A DNA stretch of 64,000 nt, from positions 992,001 to 1,056,000 of the forward strand of contig WKKR01000002.1 in assembly GCA_009684525.1 (NCBI GenBank), written 5' to 3'. Below the pieces are notes generated by a model. That model saw nothing but the letters and a program-made list of their open reading frames with translations, did no database searches and was not told where the DNA came from. Below are positions 52,756 through 62,023 of the stretch, in pieces. Every line of letters begins with the position of its first letter. The first letter of the stretch is position 1. The translations under genes were made by a program, and so were the position numbers. Source of the stretch: Geobacter sp. (GTDB lineage Bacteria > Desulfobacterota > Desulfuromonadia > Geobacterales > DSM-12255).

Positions 52756-54310
52756 ACGCCGGAAAGGGATTCTCCTCGGCACCTCGTCGGGGTATCTGAA
52801 CATCCTGATCACCAACCTGCTGTCGGTGGTTGCGGTGCCGGTGACCCTCGGCTATTTCGGTACCGACCGTTACGGTGCGCTGGCCCTGGTGATGACCTTT
52901 GTCAACTATCTGTCGGTGACCAACTTCGGCATCCCTTCGGCCTGTGCGATCCTGGGGGCGAAAAGCGCCGACCGGCGCCAGCAGCTGGCCATTGTCTTCC
53001 GTTCGTTTCTCCTTCTCGGCATGATCAGTACGGCCGTGCTGCTGCTCTTCCTCGGCCTCTCCGGCATTTCCGGGTGGGTGGCTCTACTGGGCAGGATCCC
53101 CCCGGCGATAACCGATGAAGTGCGGCAGGCGGCCTTCTGGACCGCGGTGCTCTTTCTGGCAAACCTCTTTTTCGCCCCTTTCCTGGCCGGCTTCATTGCG
53201 ATCCGGAAGGTCCATGTGGAGCGGTTCTACAACACCATCAGCACCAACAGTTATGTCCTTGCCCTGGCCTGGGTCATCCTGTTCAAAGGGAACCTGGCCG
53301 AGTATGCGCTGGCCCGCGGGGCCCTGGTTCTGCTCTGCAGCCTGGCCGGTGCACTGCACTTTCTGTTCGGCTACCGGGAAACCAGGCAGCTGCTCGTTCA
53401 GGGTCTCCAGCCGCTGCTTGATGCCACCCGCGATCCGGAATATGCCGGCAGGTCGATCCTTGCTTCCGGCGGCCGTCTCTTTGTGGTGGGATTGGCATCC
53501 CTGGTGGTCTGGCAGACCGACAACCTGGTGATCAGCCATTTCCTCGGGGTCGGAGCCGTCACCCCCTATCAGGTGACCTTCAAGCTGATCACCATGACCT
53601 TCATTCTCTTCACCGCCATCAACCCGGCCATTTCCCCCCACTATGGGCGGGCCTGGGCCGAAGGAGACAGATCCTGGATCAACGGCACCTGGAACCAGAT
53701 CGCCCAGGTTTCTTCAGTGCTGGGCGGCCTGGTCTGGCTCGGTTCGCTTGCCTGTGCCGAAACGGTCATTGACCTCTGGGCCGGGCATGCGGCCTATGCC
53801 GGACCGCTGGTTGTCTGTGCCCTCGGAGGCTACGGCTATCTTCTCTCCCTGGTGGGGGCTCATGCCGCCTTGTTGACCAGCCTGAACCTCGTTCGGAATC
53901 TGCCGCTGATTTCCTGGCTGGAGGCGGGTGTCAACCTTGCCCTCTCGCTCCTCCTCATTCGGGTGCTCGGAATGGGCGGCGTTGCCCTCGGCACCTTCCT
54001 GGCGTCCCTCTGCACGGTCTTCTGGCTCATCCCCCGTGAAATAGGCAAACGCACGGAGGGGACAATCCGTCTCGAATGGCGGCCGCTGGCGGCTCAGCTA
54101 TGCATGCATCTGCTCCCGGCAGTAGCGGGGGTTCTGCTGGCCGAACGGTTCATCCCCGGAACCGTCCTGCGCCTGCTCGCCGATTTCGCGCTGATCCTGG
54201 CCTATCTGGCGGTTTCGTGGCATCGCTTCTCCCCCGAAATGAAGACCCTTCTGGGAGGTCTGCTGCCGAGGCCGCTTTCCGGGTTGCTGCAAAGGGGGGG
54301 GCCTCGATGA
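52745..54310 (+). CDS. wzx: Polysaccharide flippase, Wzx/MATE-like membrane protein
   Basis: 521 aa with about 12-14 helices. The opening GTSSGYLNILITNLLSVVAVPVTLGYFG and ALALVMTFVNYLSVTNFGI are typical of polysaccharide biosynthesis flippases. It would move undecaprenyl-linked oligosaccharide to the outer face. The same region also encodes a Wzm/Wzt exporter, so two export routes coexist. No clear Wzy polymerase was recognised. It overlaps its neighbours on both sides. Confidence 0.85.
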   Translation: MGSERRKGILLGTSSGYLNILITNLLSVVAVPVTLGYFGTDRYGALALVMTFVNYLSVTNFGIPSACAILGAKSADRRQQLAIVFRSFLLLGMISTAVLLLFLGLSGISGWVALLGRIPPAITDEVRQAAFWTAVLFLANLFFAPFLAGFIAIRKVHVERFYNTISTNSYVLALAWVILFKGNLAEYALARGALVLLCSLAGALHFLFGYRETRQLLVQGLQPLLDATRDPEYAGRSILASGGRLFVVGLASLVVWQTDNLVISHFLGVGAVTPYQVTFKLITMTFILFTAINPAISPHYGRAWAEGDRSWINGTWNQIAQVSSVLGGLVWLGSLACAETVIDLWAGHAAYAGPLVVCALGGYGYLLSLVGAHAALLTSLNLVRNLPLISWLEAGVNLALSLLLIRVLGMGGVALGTFLASLCTVFWLIPREIGKRTEGTIRLEWRPLAAQLCMHLLPAVAGVLLAERFIPGTVLRLLADFALILAYLAVSWHRFSPEMKTLLGGLLPRPLSGLLQRGGPR

Positions 54311-55299
54311 AACGGAGCCTGCCACTGGTTTCCATCGGCATCCCCACGTTCAACAGCGCCCGGTTCCTCCAGGCAACCCTGGAGAGTATCGCTGCGCAGA
54401 CATGGCCCAGCTGCGAGGTAATCGTCAGCGACAATGCCTCGACTGACGAAACCCTGGCCATTGCCCGGCCCTTTGCCGAGCGCCACGGCTGGAGGCTACT
54501 TACCGGCGACTGCAACCGCGGGCCTTTTGCCAACTGGAACAGGCTGATAGAGTCTGCACGCGGCGACTACCTGGCCATCTATCATGCCGACGATCTCTAC
54601 GATCCCGGCATCGTGGCCGAGTCCGTGGGGCTGCTCGAACGCAGCCCGAAAGTCGGCCTGGTCGGGACGCTGGCGACAGTCATTGACGGCTCGGGCAGGG
54701 AACAGTATCCTGTAACGCTTCCCAAAGGGGTCGTGCTGGCGGAATCATACCGGTTTCCCGAGCTGTTTCGGGCCATTCTCGGCAACGGCGGCGACCGGAT
54801 CGTCCTGGTCACGCCGTCCGTCATGGTTCGCAGACAGCTCTACCTGGACCTGGGCGGATTCGACACGAGCGGCTCTTTCGGCTCTGCAGGCGATTACGAG
54901 ATGTGGCTCAGGATAGCAGCCGTGCATCGGGTGGCGGTTATTCCCCGTCCCCTTGTCCGGTATAGGATTCACGAAGGGCAGGGGAGCGAGAGGGAGCTGC
55001 GCCGCAACCTGGAGTTACCCGACCTGCTGGCAGTCCTCGATGCGTATGCCGCACGGATCGACGATCCAGGGCTTCGCGACGAGTATGACCGTTACCGGCG
55101 GAGGACCTGCTTCAAGACAGCACTGAAGCAGAACTGCGCTGCGCAGTTCGACCGCAGCCGCATGACCTGCGGGCTCATACGTTCCGGGCGCTTTTTCCCG
55201 GCCGGGCTGATCCTCGGCCTGTGCAACCGGTTGAGGATAAATCTCCGTTACTGGCCGGGACGACCATGGCCAAGCAGCATAGAATTGGGGAACGAATGA
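54307..55299 (+). CDS. Family 2 glycosyltransferase
   Basis: 330 aa from ATG 54307, which overlaps the previous stop (ATGA). GT2 motifs: LVSIGIPTFNSARFLQATLESIA, VSDNASTDETLAIA, CNRGPFANWNRLIESARGDYL, YHADDLYDPGIV, FGSAGDYEMWLRIA. Probably soluble or peripheral. Overlaps the next gene by four bases. Confidence 0.85.
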   Translation: MKRSLPLVSIGIPTFNSARFLQATLESIAAQTWPSCEVIVSDNASTDETLAIARPFAERHGWRLLTGDCNRGPFANWNRLIESARGDYLAIYHADDLYDPGIVAESVGLLERSPKVGLVGTLATVIDGSGREQYPVTLPKGVVLAESYRFPELFRAILGNGGDRIVLVTPSVMVRRQLYLDLGGFDTSGSFGSAGDYEMWLRIAAVHRVAVIPRPLVRYRIHEGQGSERELRRNLELPDLLAVLDAYAARIDDPGLRDEYDRYRRRTCFKTALKQNCAAQFDRSRMTCGLIRSGRFFPAGLILGLCNRLRINLRYWPGRPWPSSIELGNE

Positions 55300-56375
55300 C
55301 CCGTCATCCGCTCAAGGTACTCTATATGATTCACGATGCCCGCCGCGGCGGGGTGCAGTCGGTCATGCTCCGGGTCATTGCCGCCCTCGACAGGAGCCGG
55401 GTGGAGCCGGTGGTCCTCTTCCCCTTCGACGGCCCCTGCGCTGCGGAGCTGCGCCAGCAGGGGGTGACGGTGCATACCGGCGGTGACCAGACCCCTTTTT
55501 TCTGGCGGTTCAAGCGCTTTCTCATCATTCCGCGCCTCATCGGGTATGCGCGGCAGGCGGACCTGGTCCACCTGAACAGCACGAAGCTGGTGCCGGCCGC
55601 CCTTGCGGTGAGCCTGGCCGGGGCGCGGACGGTCTTTCACCTCCACGAGCTGGCGGCACGGATCGGTCCGCTCCTGCGCGCCGTCATCGGCCGGGCCGAC
55701 TGCGTCGCCTTCTGTTCGCAGACCTGCGCCGACCACTATGCCGACGTGGCAGCTCGACAGCGGCGTCTGCTCCTGAACGCCGTCGCCATTCCCGATCCTC
55801 TCCCGGAGCGGCGTGCCGCTGGTGTGCCGCGGGTGGTCATGATCGGCAGCATCAATGCCGGCAAGGGGCAGGACCTGCTGCTGGAGGCTTTTGCCCTGGT
55901 GCGGCAGCAGGCGGAACTCCACTTCTACGGCAATGTCGGCCTGTCGGCCAAGGGATATGCAGAGGGGCTCAGGGAGCGGGCCAGGGAGCCGGAGCTGGCC
56001 GGCCGGGTCTATTTTCATCCCCCCACCGACGATGTCGGCGGCGTACTTGCCGAAAGCGCGGTTCTGGTGCATACTTCGCGGCGCGAGTCGTTCGGCTTGG
56101 TGCTGGTCGAGGCAATGGCTGCCGGCCTGCCGGTGATCGCCCACGACCTGGAAGGGATGCGGGAGGTGGTGGACGACGGGGTCTGCGGCTATCTGGTGCA
56201 GCCGGGCGATTCTCCGGCCCTGGCGGAGCGGATCGACGTCCTGCTGGCCGACTCTGCGCTGCGGCAGCAGATGGGAAGTGCCGGGCGGGAGCTGGCGCGG
56301 CAGCGGTTCGACATCGCCAACCGGATCAAAGACTACTATGCGCTGTACCACGAGCTTGCCGGGCGGGAGGCGTAA
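55296..56375 (+). CDS. Family 4 glycosyltransferase
   Basis: 359 aa from ATG 55296. GT-B: VLYMIHDARRGGVQSVMLRVIAAL at the acceptor side; donor side with VVMIGSINAGKGQDLLLEAF, VLVHTSRRESFGLVLVEAMAAGLPVIAHDL (the E-x7-E catalytic pattern). The N-terminus overlaps the previous stop. Typical of O-antigen or capsule synthesis. Confidence 0.87.
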   Translation: MTRHPLKVLYMIHDARRGGVQSVMLRVIAALDRSRVEPVVLFPFDGPCAAELRQQGVTVHTGGDQTPFFWRFKRFLIIPRLIGYARQADLVHLNSTKLVPAALAVSLAGARTVFHLHELAARIGPLLRAVIGRADCVAFCSQTCADHYADVAARQRRLLLNAVAIPDPLPERRAAGVPRVVMIGSINAGKGQDLLLEAFALVRQQAELHFYGNVGLSAKGYAEGLRERAREPELAGRVYFHPPTDDVGGVLAESAVLVHTSRRESFGLVLVEAMAAGLPVIAHDLEGMREVVDDGVCGYLVQPGDSPALAERIDVLLADSALRQQMGSAGRELARQRFDIANRIKDYYALYHELAGREA

Positions 56376-56378
56376 CGA

Positions 56379-57575
56379 GTGAAGATCGTCTTTCTGGCAC
56401 CATTCGGCATTCGTCCCAAAGGGACCCTGATCGCCCGGATGCTCCCCCTGGCCGACGAGCTGCAGCGTCTCGGCCACCGGGTGACCATTGTCGCCCCTCC
56501 CTACACCAATCCCGAGGATTCCGGAGAGGTGGAGACGGTCAGGGGCGTGACGGTCAGGAACATCGCGCTGGGGGGGGCGCGGCGCATCGCAACCGCGCCG
56601 ACACTCGCCTGGCGGATGTACCGGGCAGCACTGGCTGATGGGCCCGACCTGGTGCATCTCTTCAAGCCCAAGGGATATGGCGGCCTTGCAGCCATGGGGC
56701 TCGTTCTGTCCCGTCGCCTGGGGCTGCGCCAGCCGCATCTCTGTGTCGACATGGATGATTGGGAAGGGCGCGGCGGCATGAACGATCTGCACCCCTATTC
56801 CCCTGCGGAAAAGGCGCTCTTCCAGTTTCAGGAGGATTGGATACCCCGGCAGGCCCGCGCGGTTTCGGTGGCAAGCCGGGCGCTGCAGGCAAAGGCGTGG
56901 GGGATGGGGATCCAGCCCGAGCGGGTGCTCTACCTGCCGAACTGCGTGGAGGAGGTTCCTCGAGGGGACGGGCAGGCCGTTCGTCAGCGGCTGGGCATCC
57001 CTGCCGATGCGCCTGTTCTGCTCCTCTATACCCGGTTCTTCGAGTTCAGCCAGGAAAAGCTCCATTTCCTTTTTGCCGATATCTGCCGGCGGGTGCCGGG
57101 TGTCCGTTTCCTGGTCGCGGGCAAGGGGCGCAACAATGAAGAGGAGAGGCTCAGGGAGGTGGGCGATGTCATGGGATTTGCCGATGCCCTGGTCATGGCG
57201 GGATGGATCGAGCCGGCTGACATCCCTTCGTACCTGGCTGCCGGGGATGTGGCCCTCTACCCCTTTGCCGATACCCTGATCAACCGTTCCAAGTGTCCCG
57301 CCAAGCTGACGGAGCTGTTGCGGACCGGGGTAGCAGTGGTTGCCGACCGGGTAGGGCAGCTGGCAGAATACATAAAACCGGGTGTTTCGGGGATCGTCTG
57401 TGAACCGGACGACTGGCGGGAGATGGCCGATGCTGCGGTCTCCCTGCTTCTTGACCCTGCCCGGAGCACCGAACTCGGTGCTGCCGGCCGGCGTTACCTG
57501 CTGGAGCACTTTGCCTGGAAGGATCATGCGGCCAGGCTTGCCGACTTCTATGTCAGTCATTGCGATGAAAGGTAG
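56379..57575 (+). CDS. Family 4 glycosyltransferase
   Basis: 398 aa, GTG start at 56379, three bases after the previous stop. Motifs: KIVFLAPFGIRPKGTLIARMLPLADEL, VDMDDWEGRGGMND, LLLYTRFFEFSQEKLHFLFADI and the donor loop DTLINRSKCPAKLTELLRTGVAVVADRVG. The DMDDWEGRGG segment is unusual for GT4 but occurs in related surface-glycan enzymes. It closes the row of small glycosyltransferase genes. Confidence 0.83.
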   Translation: MKIVFLAPFGIRPKGTLIARMLPLADELQRLGHRVTIVAPPYTNPEDSGEVETVRGVTVRNIALGGARRIATAPTLAWRMYRAALADGPDLVHLFKPKGYGGLAAMGLVLSRRLGLRQPHLCVDMDDWEGRGGMNDLHPYSPAEKALFQFQEDWIPRQARAVSVASRALQAKAWGMGIQPERVLYLPNCVEEVPRGDGQAVRQRLGIPADAPVLLLYTRFFEFSQEKLHFLFADICRRVPGVRFLVAGKGRNNEEERLREVGDVMGFADALVMAGWIEPADIPSYLAAGDVALYPFADTLINRSKCPAKLTELLRTGVAVVADRVGQLAEYIKPGVSGIVCEPDDWREMADAAVSLLLDPARSTELGAAGRRYLLEHFAWKDHAARLADFYVSHCDER

Positions 57576-57656
57576 ATCGATGCCGATACGTGCGGGTGTG
57601 CATCCTGGTGCGGCTGGCTCCGGTAACGCCGGGATCGACGAGTCTGGAGATTTTTC

Positions 57657-60089
57657 ATGAATGAGCGGAAAAAGGACCTGCTTGCCGTTGTCGCACTGCT
57701 GGTCCTCCTGATTCTCTTCTTTGCGCCGATCCTGTTCACCGACAAGGTCATCCGTGCTCCCGACATCATCAACGAGTTCTACTGGGGTGTTGTCGACATC
57801 TACAATGGCGGGCTGGCCAAGGCCCTCTCCATCGACCTTTCCTCGGCGGGATGGGACATCTACACCAACAGCGGGCAGACTGCCGAGGGGGGAGGGGCTT
57901 CGCAGCAGTTCCTCCTGCACCTGAAGCTCCTGTTTGCGCTGGTGCCGCCTCCGATGAGTGTCAGCTGGTGCATCGTGCTGCATCTCTTTTTCGGTGCCGC
58001 CGGCATCTATGCGTATTGCCGACTGATCGGGACCAGCCGTGCGGCCGCTTTTCTGGGGGGGCTTGTCTTTGCCGTGGCCCCGGAGAACGCGTCACTGATC
58101 AATGCCGGTCATGTGATGAAGATTGCCACGATTTCCTATGCGCCCTGGGCATTCTATTTCTTTGAAAAGGGCTTCCGGACCCGGCGTGCCTTCTTTTTCC
58201 TCATGACCGGCTTTACCCTGGCCTTCCAGTTCTTCAACACGCACTGGCAGATCGCCTATTACACCTGTCTTGCTATCGCCGTTTATGCGCTGATCCGCCT
58301 CGTTGCCCAGCTTCGTCGCAAAGAGGAGACCCCTGGTGCGCTGACCCGCCTGCTGGGCCTGAACCTGCTGACACTGGTCTTCTTTCTGACAACGGTTTCC
58401 ATTGCCCTGTTCCCGCTGGCCAACTGGTCCAAGGATACCAACCGGGGTGCTTACAGTGGAGCCAATGCAGGGAAGGGTGGGCTCGAAAGGGATGAGGCGA
58501 TGTCATGGTCGCTGCCCCCCGAAGAGGTGGCAGCCTTCGCCATCCCCGGTCTTTTCGGTCTTTCACGCCAGGAAGGGGGAGAAAACCCCACCAATATCCG
58601 TGCCTATTACTGGGGGCGGATGAATTTCACCCAGACCGTGAGTTATATGGGGCTGCTTCCCTGGCTGCTGCTCCCCCTGCCCCTGCTCTTTCGCCGCGAC
58701 CGCTACACCTGGATTGCGCTGGTTGCGGTTGTCGGGGGTATCGTCTTTTCCATGGGAAAGTACACCCCTGTCTATAATTTCCTCTTCGACTATTTCCCGG
58801 GGATCAACCGGTTCCGTGTGCCAAAAATGATGCTGTTTGCCAGCGTGATGGGGCTGGGGGTTCTGGCGGCACGAGCCCTGGACTGCCTGCGCGATCCCGA
58901 CTTGCGCAGAACGCCCGCATTCCGGCGATATGTGTGGGGGATTGCCGCCGTACCTCTTCTGTTGCTCGCCCTGGTTGCCGCAGAAGCGATCGGCAGGTCA
59001 CACTGGATTGCCATGTTCAGGGAGCTTCTGGCACAGCCGACCCGTTTCGAGCAGGGGGACTTTCTCGTTGCGCAACGCTGGGATAACCTGGTCATGGAAA
59101 CCGGCATTGCGGCTGGAGTCGCACTCCTCTGCTGCGCCGCGATCGCTGCCTTCTACCGGGGCCTGCTGTCCGCGAGGATACTGCTTTTGGTCCTGGCAGG
59201 GCTCTTTCTCATGGATGTCTGGCGGGTTGACGACAAGTTCATGTTCACGATCAAGGTCCCCGAACATGTCCGCGGCGTTCGCACCCCGGTCATCGAATTT
59301 CTCTCCTCGATACCGAAGGAATACCGGGTGCTGCCGATGGATGGTTCCGACCCGATGCAGTTCGTCAGCAACAAGATCCCGGTGATGTTCACGTCAAATG
59401 CTGTTCAGCAGCGGCGCTGGCAGGAGTTCCTCGACGCATTCGCCTTCAACTCGGCCATGCCGGACCTGATCAACCTGAAATATCTCATCTACGACCCGGC
59501 CAAGTACCAGGCTGAAAAAGGGGCATTAGGTGAACGGTTCGTACCGGTCTACCAGTCCCCCGATGGCAGGCAGGTGGTCCTCGAAAACCGGAACGTCCTG
59601 CCGAAGGCATGGCTCGTCCCGTCCGTCGTGGAGGTTGCCGATCCGAACCAGCTCCTGGCGATGATGCAGAGCCCGGTCTTTGACCCGCGACGGATGGCGC
59701 TCGTCGAATCTCCCCCTTCGCTGCCGATGCCGCCACCTGCCCAGGCCATGCAGTTCTCGCCCGGAACGGTCCAGTTGACGGGCTATGCGGGAGACCACAT
59801 AACGCTGACCGTTTCGAATGGTGCTTCGGCCTTGCTGGTGCTGGGTGAAAAGTACTATCACGGCTGGAAGGCAACCGATAACGGGCAACAGGTAGAGATC
59901 GTCCCGGTGGACCATGTCCTGCGCGGGGTCTACCTGCCGCCCGGCGACCATCGGCTGGAGTTCCTCTTCGACCCCTGGCCGTTCAAGGTCGGCAAGTACC
60001 TGACCCTCTCCTCCTTTGCCGTATTCATTGCGTTTCTCGGCTGGGAACTGCGTCGCATGATTGTGCAGCGGAGGCTGGGTGAAGGGTGA
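57657..60089 (+). CDS. YfhO-family membrane protein (GT-C-like)
   Basis: 810 aa. About 12 helices in residues 8-520, with the loop VIRAPDIINEFYWG and AEGGGASQQFLLHLKLLF in the outside part; C-terminal periplasmic beta domain (HGWKATDNGQQVEIVPVDHVLRGVYLPPGDH) and a final helix. YfhO proteins are needed for glycosylating lipoteichoic acid in Gram-positives; here it probably adds a sugar on the outside face of the inner membrane. It overlaps the tRNA methyltransferase gene by 11 bases. Confidence 0.83.
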   Translation: MNERKKDLLAVVALLVLLILFFAPILFTDKVIRAPDIINEFYWGVVDIYNGGLAKALSIDLSSAGWDIYTNSGQTAEGGGASQQFLLHLKLLFALVPPPMSVSWCIVLHLFFGAAGIYAYCRLIGTSRAAAFLGGLVFAVAPENASLINAGHVMKIATISYAPWAFYFFEKGFRTRRAFFFLMTGFTLAFQFFNTHWQIAYYTCLAIAVYALIRLVAQLRRKEETPGALTRLLGLNLLTLVFFLTTVSIALFPLANWSKDTNRGAYSGANAGKGGLERDEAMSWSLPPEEVAAFAIPGLFGLSRQEGGENPTNIRAYYWGRMNFTQTVSYMGLLPWLLLPLPLLFRRDRYTWIALVAVVGGIVFSMGKYTPVYNFLFDYFPGINRFRVPKMMLFASVMGLGVLAARALDCLRDPDLRRTPAFRRYVWGIAAVPLLLLALVAAEAIGRSHWIAMFRELLAQPTRFEQGDFLVAQRWDNLVMETGIAAGVALLCCAAIAAFYRGLLSARILLLVLAGLFLMDVWRVDDKFMFTIKVPEHVRGVRTPVIEFLSSIPKEYRVLPMDGSDPMQFVSNKIPVMFTSNAVQQRRWQEFLDAFAFNSAMPDLINLKYLIYDPAKYQAEKGALGERFVPVYQSPDGRQVVLENRNVLPKAWLVPSVVEVADPNQLLAMMQSPVFDPRRMALVESPPSLPMPPPAQAMQFSPGTVQLTGYAGDHITLTVSNGASALLVLGEKYYHGWKATDNGQQVEIVPVDHVLRGVYLPPGDHRLEFLFDPWPFKVGKYLTLSSFAVFIAFLGWELRRMIVQRRLGEG

Positions 60090-60804
60090 GGAGACCATCG
60101 ACGAGCTGCGGCGCTACGGGCTCCGGCTGATCCAGCCCCGCGACGGCTACCGCTTTTCCCTCGACCCGCTGCTTTTGTGCGCCTTTGCCGCGAAATGCGC
60201 TGGGGAGACCGCCATTGACCTGGGGGCCGGCTGCGGGGTGATGCCGCTGGTCCTGGCCCGCCGCTACGGCATCGGCCGGGCGGTCGGGGTGGAGAGCCAG
60301 CAGCCGATGGCTGCACTGGCGGCGCGGAACGTGGTGCTGAACAGCCTCGAAGGGCGCGTTGACATCGTTGCCGACGACATTCTGCAACTGCGCCGCCGGT
60401 TTCCCGTCTCTTCCTTCGACCTGGTGGTGTCGAACCCCCCCTACCGCCGCCCCGGCACCGGCCGGGTGAGCCCCCGTCCCGGCCGCGACCTGGCCCGCCA
60501 TGAATCCACGGCAGGTCTCGCCGATTTCCTCTCCGCGGCCAAGTACCTGGTGCGGCCCGGCGGCAGCATCTGCTTCATCTACCACCCGTCGCGGCTGGGC
60601 GAATTCATGGCTGCCAGCCGGGAGCTGAAGCTGGCGCCCGCACGGCTCCGGATGGTGCACGGCACCCTTGCCGCCGAGGCGCGGATGTTTCTTGTCGAAC
60701 TGGTCAAGGGGCGAAAAGGAGAGCTGACGGTGGAACCGCCACTCATTATCTACGGAGACGATGGCGGCTATGGGGCTGAGGCGGAGGAGATCCTGGGGGG
60801 GTAA
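60079..60804 (+). CDS. tRNA1(Val) A37 N6-methyltransferase-like protein (TrmN6/YfiC family)
   Basis: 241 aa from GTG 60079 (GGAGG five bases upstream). It begins RYGLRLIQPRDGYRFSLDPLLLCAF, followed by SAM motif AIDLGAGCGVMPLVLARR and the N6-adenine motif VVSNPPYRR (about residues 116-124). These features match TrmN6. It may be the first housekeeping gene after the glycan block, although it overlaps the YfhO gene. A related small-molecule methyltransferase cannot be excluded. Confidence 0.85.
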   Translation: MKGEETIDELRRYGLRLIQPRDGYRFSLDPLLLCAFAAKCAGETAIDLGAGCGVMPLVLARRYGIGRAVGVESQQPMAALAARNVVLNSLEGRVDIVADDILQLRRRFPVSSFDLVVSNPPYRRPGTGRVSPRPGRDLARHESTAGLADFLSAAKYLVRPGGSICFIYHPSRLGEFMAASRELKLAPARLRMVHGTLAAEARMFLVELVKGRKGELTVEPPLIIYGDDGGYGAEAEEILGG

Positions 60805-60810
60805 AAGGCG

Positions 60811-60862
60811 GAGGACTGGAGGACTGGAGGACTGGAGGACTGGAGGACTGGAGGACTGGAGG
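60811..60862. repeat. 8-bp tandem repeat GAGGACTG, about 6.5 copies
   Basis: GAGGACTG repeats without interruption between two convergent genes, the TrmN6-like gene (ending 60804) and the DciA-like gene (ending 60868). Copies are identical, which points to recent slippage. It is likely variable between strains. No hairpin or T-run is present, so this is not a typical terminator. Confidence 0.95.
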
Positions 60863-60867
60863 GGCGG

Positions 60868-61359
60868 CTATTCGTCTCCTGCCGGTTCGCTGGCCAGGTG
60901 GCGAGTGAAAAGCGTTGCCAGTGCCTTGCGGACGACGGGATCGCTCAATTCGGCAGTGGCCCGGTCGATCTGGGCCGTTTCTTCCGGGGTGAGACGGCGC
61001 TGTCTGCGCCGGCGCCGGGGCGTGGCCTGTGCGTCCGGACGGGCAGGATTGCCGCTCTTCAGGTAGATATCCTGGACCAGCGGTTCACCCAAGAGGGCGT
61101 TCAGCTTGCCGCGCAGGTCGGCCTTGAGGAAATTGAGCTGCTGGAGCCAGGGGGCGCTGGCAACGGTGACGGTGAGGATCCCGTTGCGGATGGCCGCCGG
61201 TTGGGCACGGGAGGCGATCTGCGGGCCGACTGCCTCGTCCCAGATCCGCCAGATCTCCGCTTCCCGGAGCCGCTGCGCTGCGGGCGTCCCCTGGAGGGCC
61301 GACGCGAGCAGCTCGCCGACCGGGGTGGGGCGACCTTTCCGCTTCCGGCCCCTAGCCAC
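60868..61359 (-). CDS. DUF721/DciA-like protein
   Basis: 163 aa. The N-terminal half is the DUF721 domain: PVGELLASAL, IWRIWDEAVGPQIASRAQP, GILTVTVASAPWLQQLNFLK. The C-terminal half is basic and linker-like (PRRRRRQRR). DciA proteins load the replicative helicase DnaB in bacteria that lack DnaC; that role is assumed for this one. It overlaps the upstream small gene by eight bases and is translated from the - strand. Confidence 0.83.
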   Translation of the reverse strand: MARGRKRKGRPTPVGELLASALQGTPAAQRLREAEIWRIWDEAVGPQIASRAQPAAIRNGILTVTVASAPWLQQLNFLKADLRGKLNALLGEPLVQDIYLKSGNPARPDAQATPRRRRRQRRLTPEETAQIDRATAELSDPVVRKALATLFTRHLASEPAGDE

Positions 61360-61609
61360 TCCGTTTCATCCTCTTGTTGATGGTCCCTCCCAGGAACTGG
61401 CCGACAAAGGCGCTGCCAAGGGTGATCGGGATGAAGTGCCAGCTGAAACCTGCTTTGACCCGCAGATAAATTATGATAGGTATGGAGATATGAACATAGA
61501 AATACCAGGCAAAGGTGAATTTCTCGCAGTTTTGACGGAGATAGCCGAAGGGCAGGTTGATGAGCAGCGCCAGGACCGTCACACCCAGCAGTTTGTACAG
61601 GGGATTCAT
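61352..61609 (-). CDS. Small membrane protein of unknown function
   Basis: 85 aa from the ATG at 61609 on the - strand, with GGAAGAGG upstream at the right distance; an in-frame ATG at 61627 has no such site. Two or three hydrophobic segments (YKLLGVTVLALLINLPFGYL, FYVHISIPIIIYL, FIPITLGSAFVGQFLGG). No known domain recognised. It overlaps the DciA-like gene by eight bases, so they form an operon. Confidence 0.75.
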   Translation of the reverse strand: MNPLYKLLGVTVLALLINLPFGYLRQNCEKFTFAWYFYVHISIPIIIYLRVKAGFSWHFIPITLGSAFVGQFLGGTINKRMKRSG

Positions 61610-61627
61610 GTCGACCTCTTCCGGCAT

Positions 61628-61657
61628 AGTATGCTGTTTCTGCGGGGTTTGTCAATG
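61628..61657 (-). promoter_or_regulatory. Promoter of the small membrane protein-DciA operon
   Basis: On the - strand, TTGACA (61657-61652) and TACTAT (61633-61628) are separated by 18 bases. The -35 box touches the palindrome at 61657-61671. Confidence 0.5.
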
Positions 61658-61671
61658 AACCAGGTTCATGA
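61657..61671. promoter_or_regulatory. Palindrome ATGAACC-A-GGTTCAT
   Basis: Same half-sites as the palindrome upstream of ppcA (1101-1116), here with one central base instead of two. It borders the - strand promoter and is 54 bases upstream of the DUF3343 start on the + strand, so it could serve either side. Confidence 0.45.
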
Positions 61672-61724
61672 GTGCCTCTGTCTTTGGCCGGGTTCGGCTG
61701 CCGGGCCGGTGAGGAGGTAAGCGA

Positions 61725-61991
61725 ATGGTTGCCGATGGCGATTACGTGGCCGTGTTCCACTCCATTCACCGGGTGATGAAGGCCGAGAAACTATTGAAGG
61801 GGCTGCGGTTTGCCGTGCTGCTGATCCCGGCTCCCCGGGTCCTTTCCTCGGATTGCGGGCTGGCACTGCGCTATGCACCGGGTGACCGCGAAGCGGTGGA
61901 ACGGGCCCTGGTCGATGCCTCCCTGGCGCCGGTGGAGATATTCGTCAAGCAGGGCGATACCTACGTGGCCGTGGAACCGACCGAAACATGA
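61725..61991 (+). CDS. DUF3343 protein (putative Se/S carrier-like)
   Basis: 88 aa. Opening YVAVFHSIHRVMKAEKLLKG, then LIPAPRVLSSDCGLALRY with the conserved cysteine, followed by APGDREAVERAL. Genes of this family usually accompany yedF in selenium or sulphur handling, as here, 32 bases upstream of a YedF gene. The ribosome site is GAGGAGG. Confidence 0.87.
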   Translation: MVADGDYVAVFHSIHRVMKAEKLLKGLRFAVLLIPAPRVLSSDCGLALRYAPGDREAVERALVDASLAPVEIFVKQGDTYVAVEPTET

Positions 61992-62023
61992 ATCTCTGCA
62001 TATTACACCTGGAGGAGTGACCG

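Noticed and set aside
55248-57983. A 911-codon open frame on the - strand
   Set aside because: It lies opposite three well-supported + strand genes (end of a GT2, two GT4 genes, start of YfhO). High GC makes long antisense frames common, and no motif is visible.
60811-60862. CRISPR or terminator
   Set aside because: An 8-bp direct tandem array with no spacer, stem or T-run.
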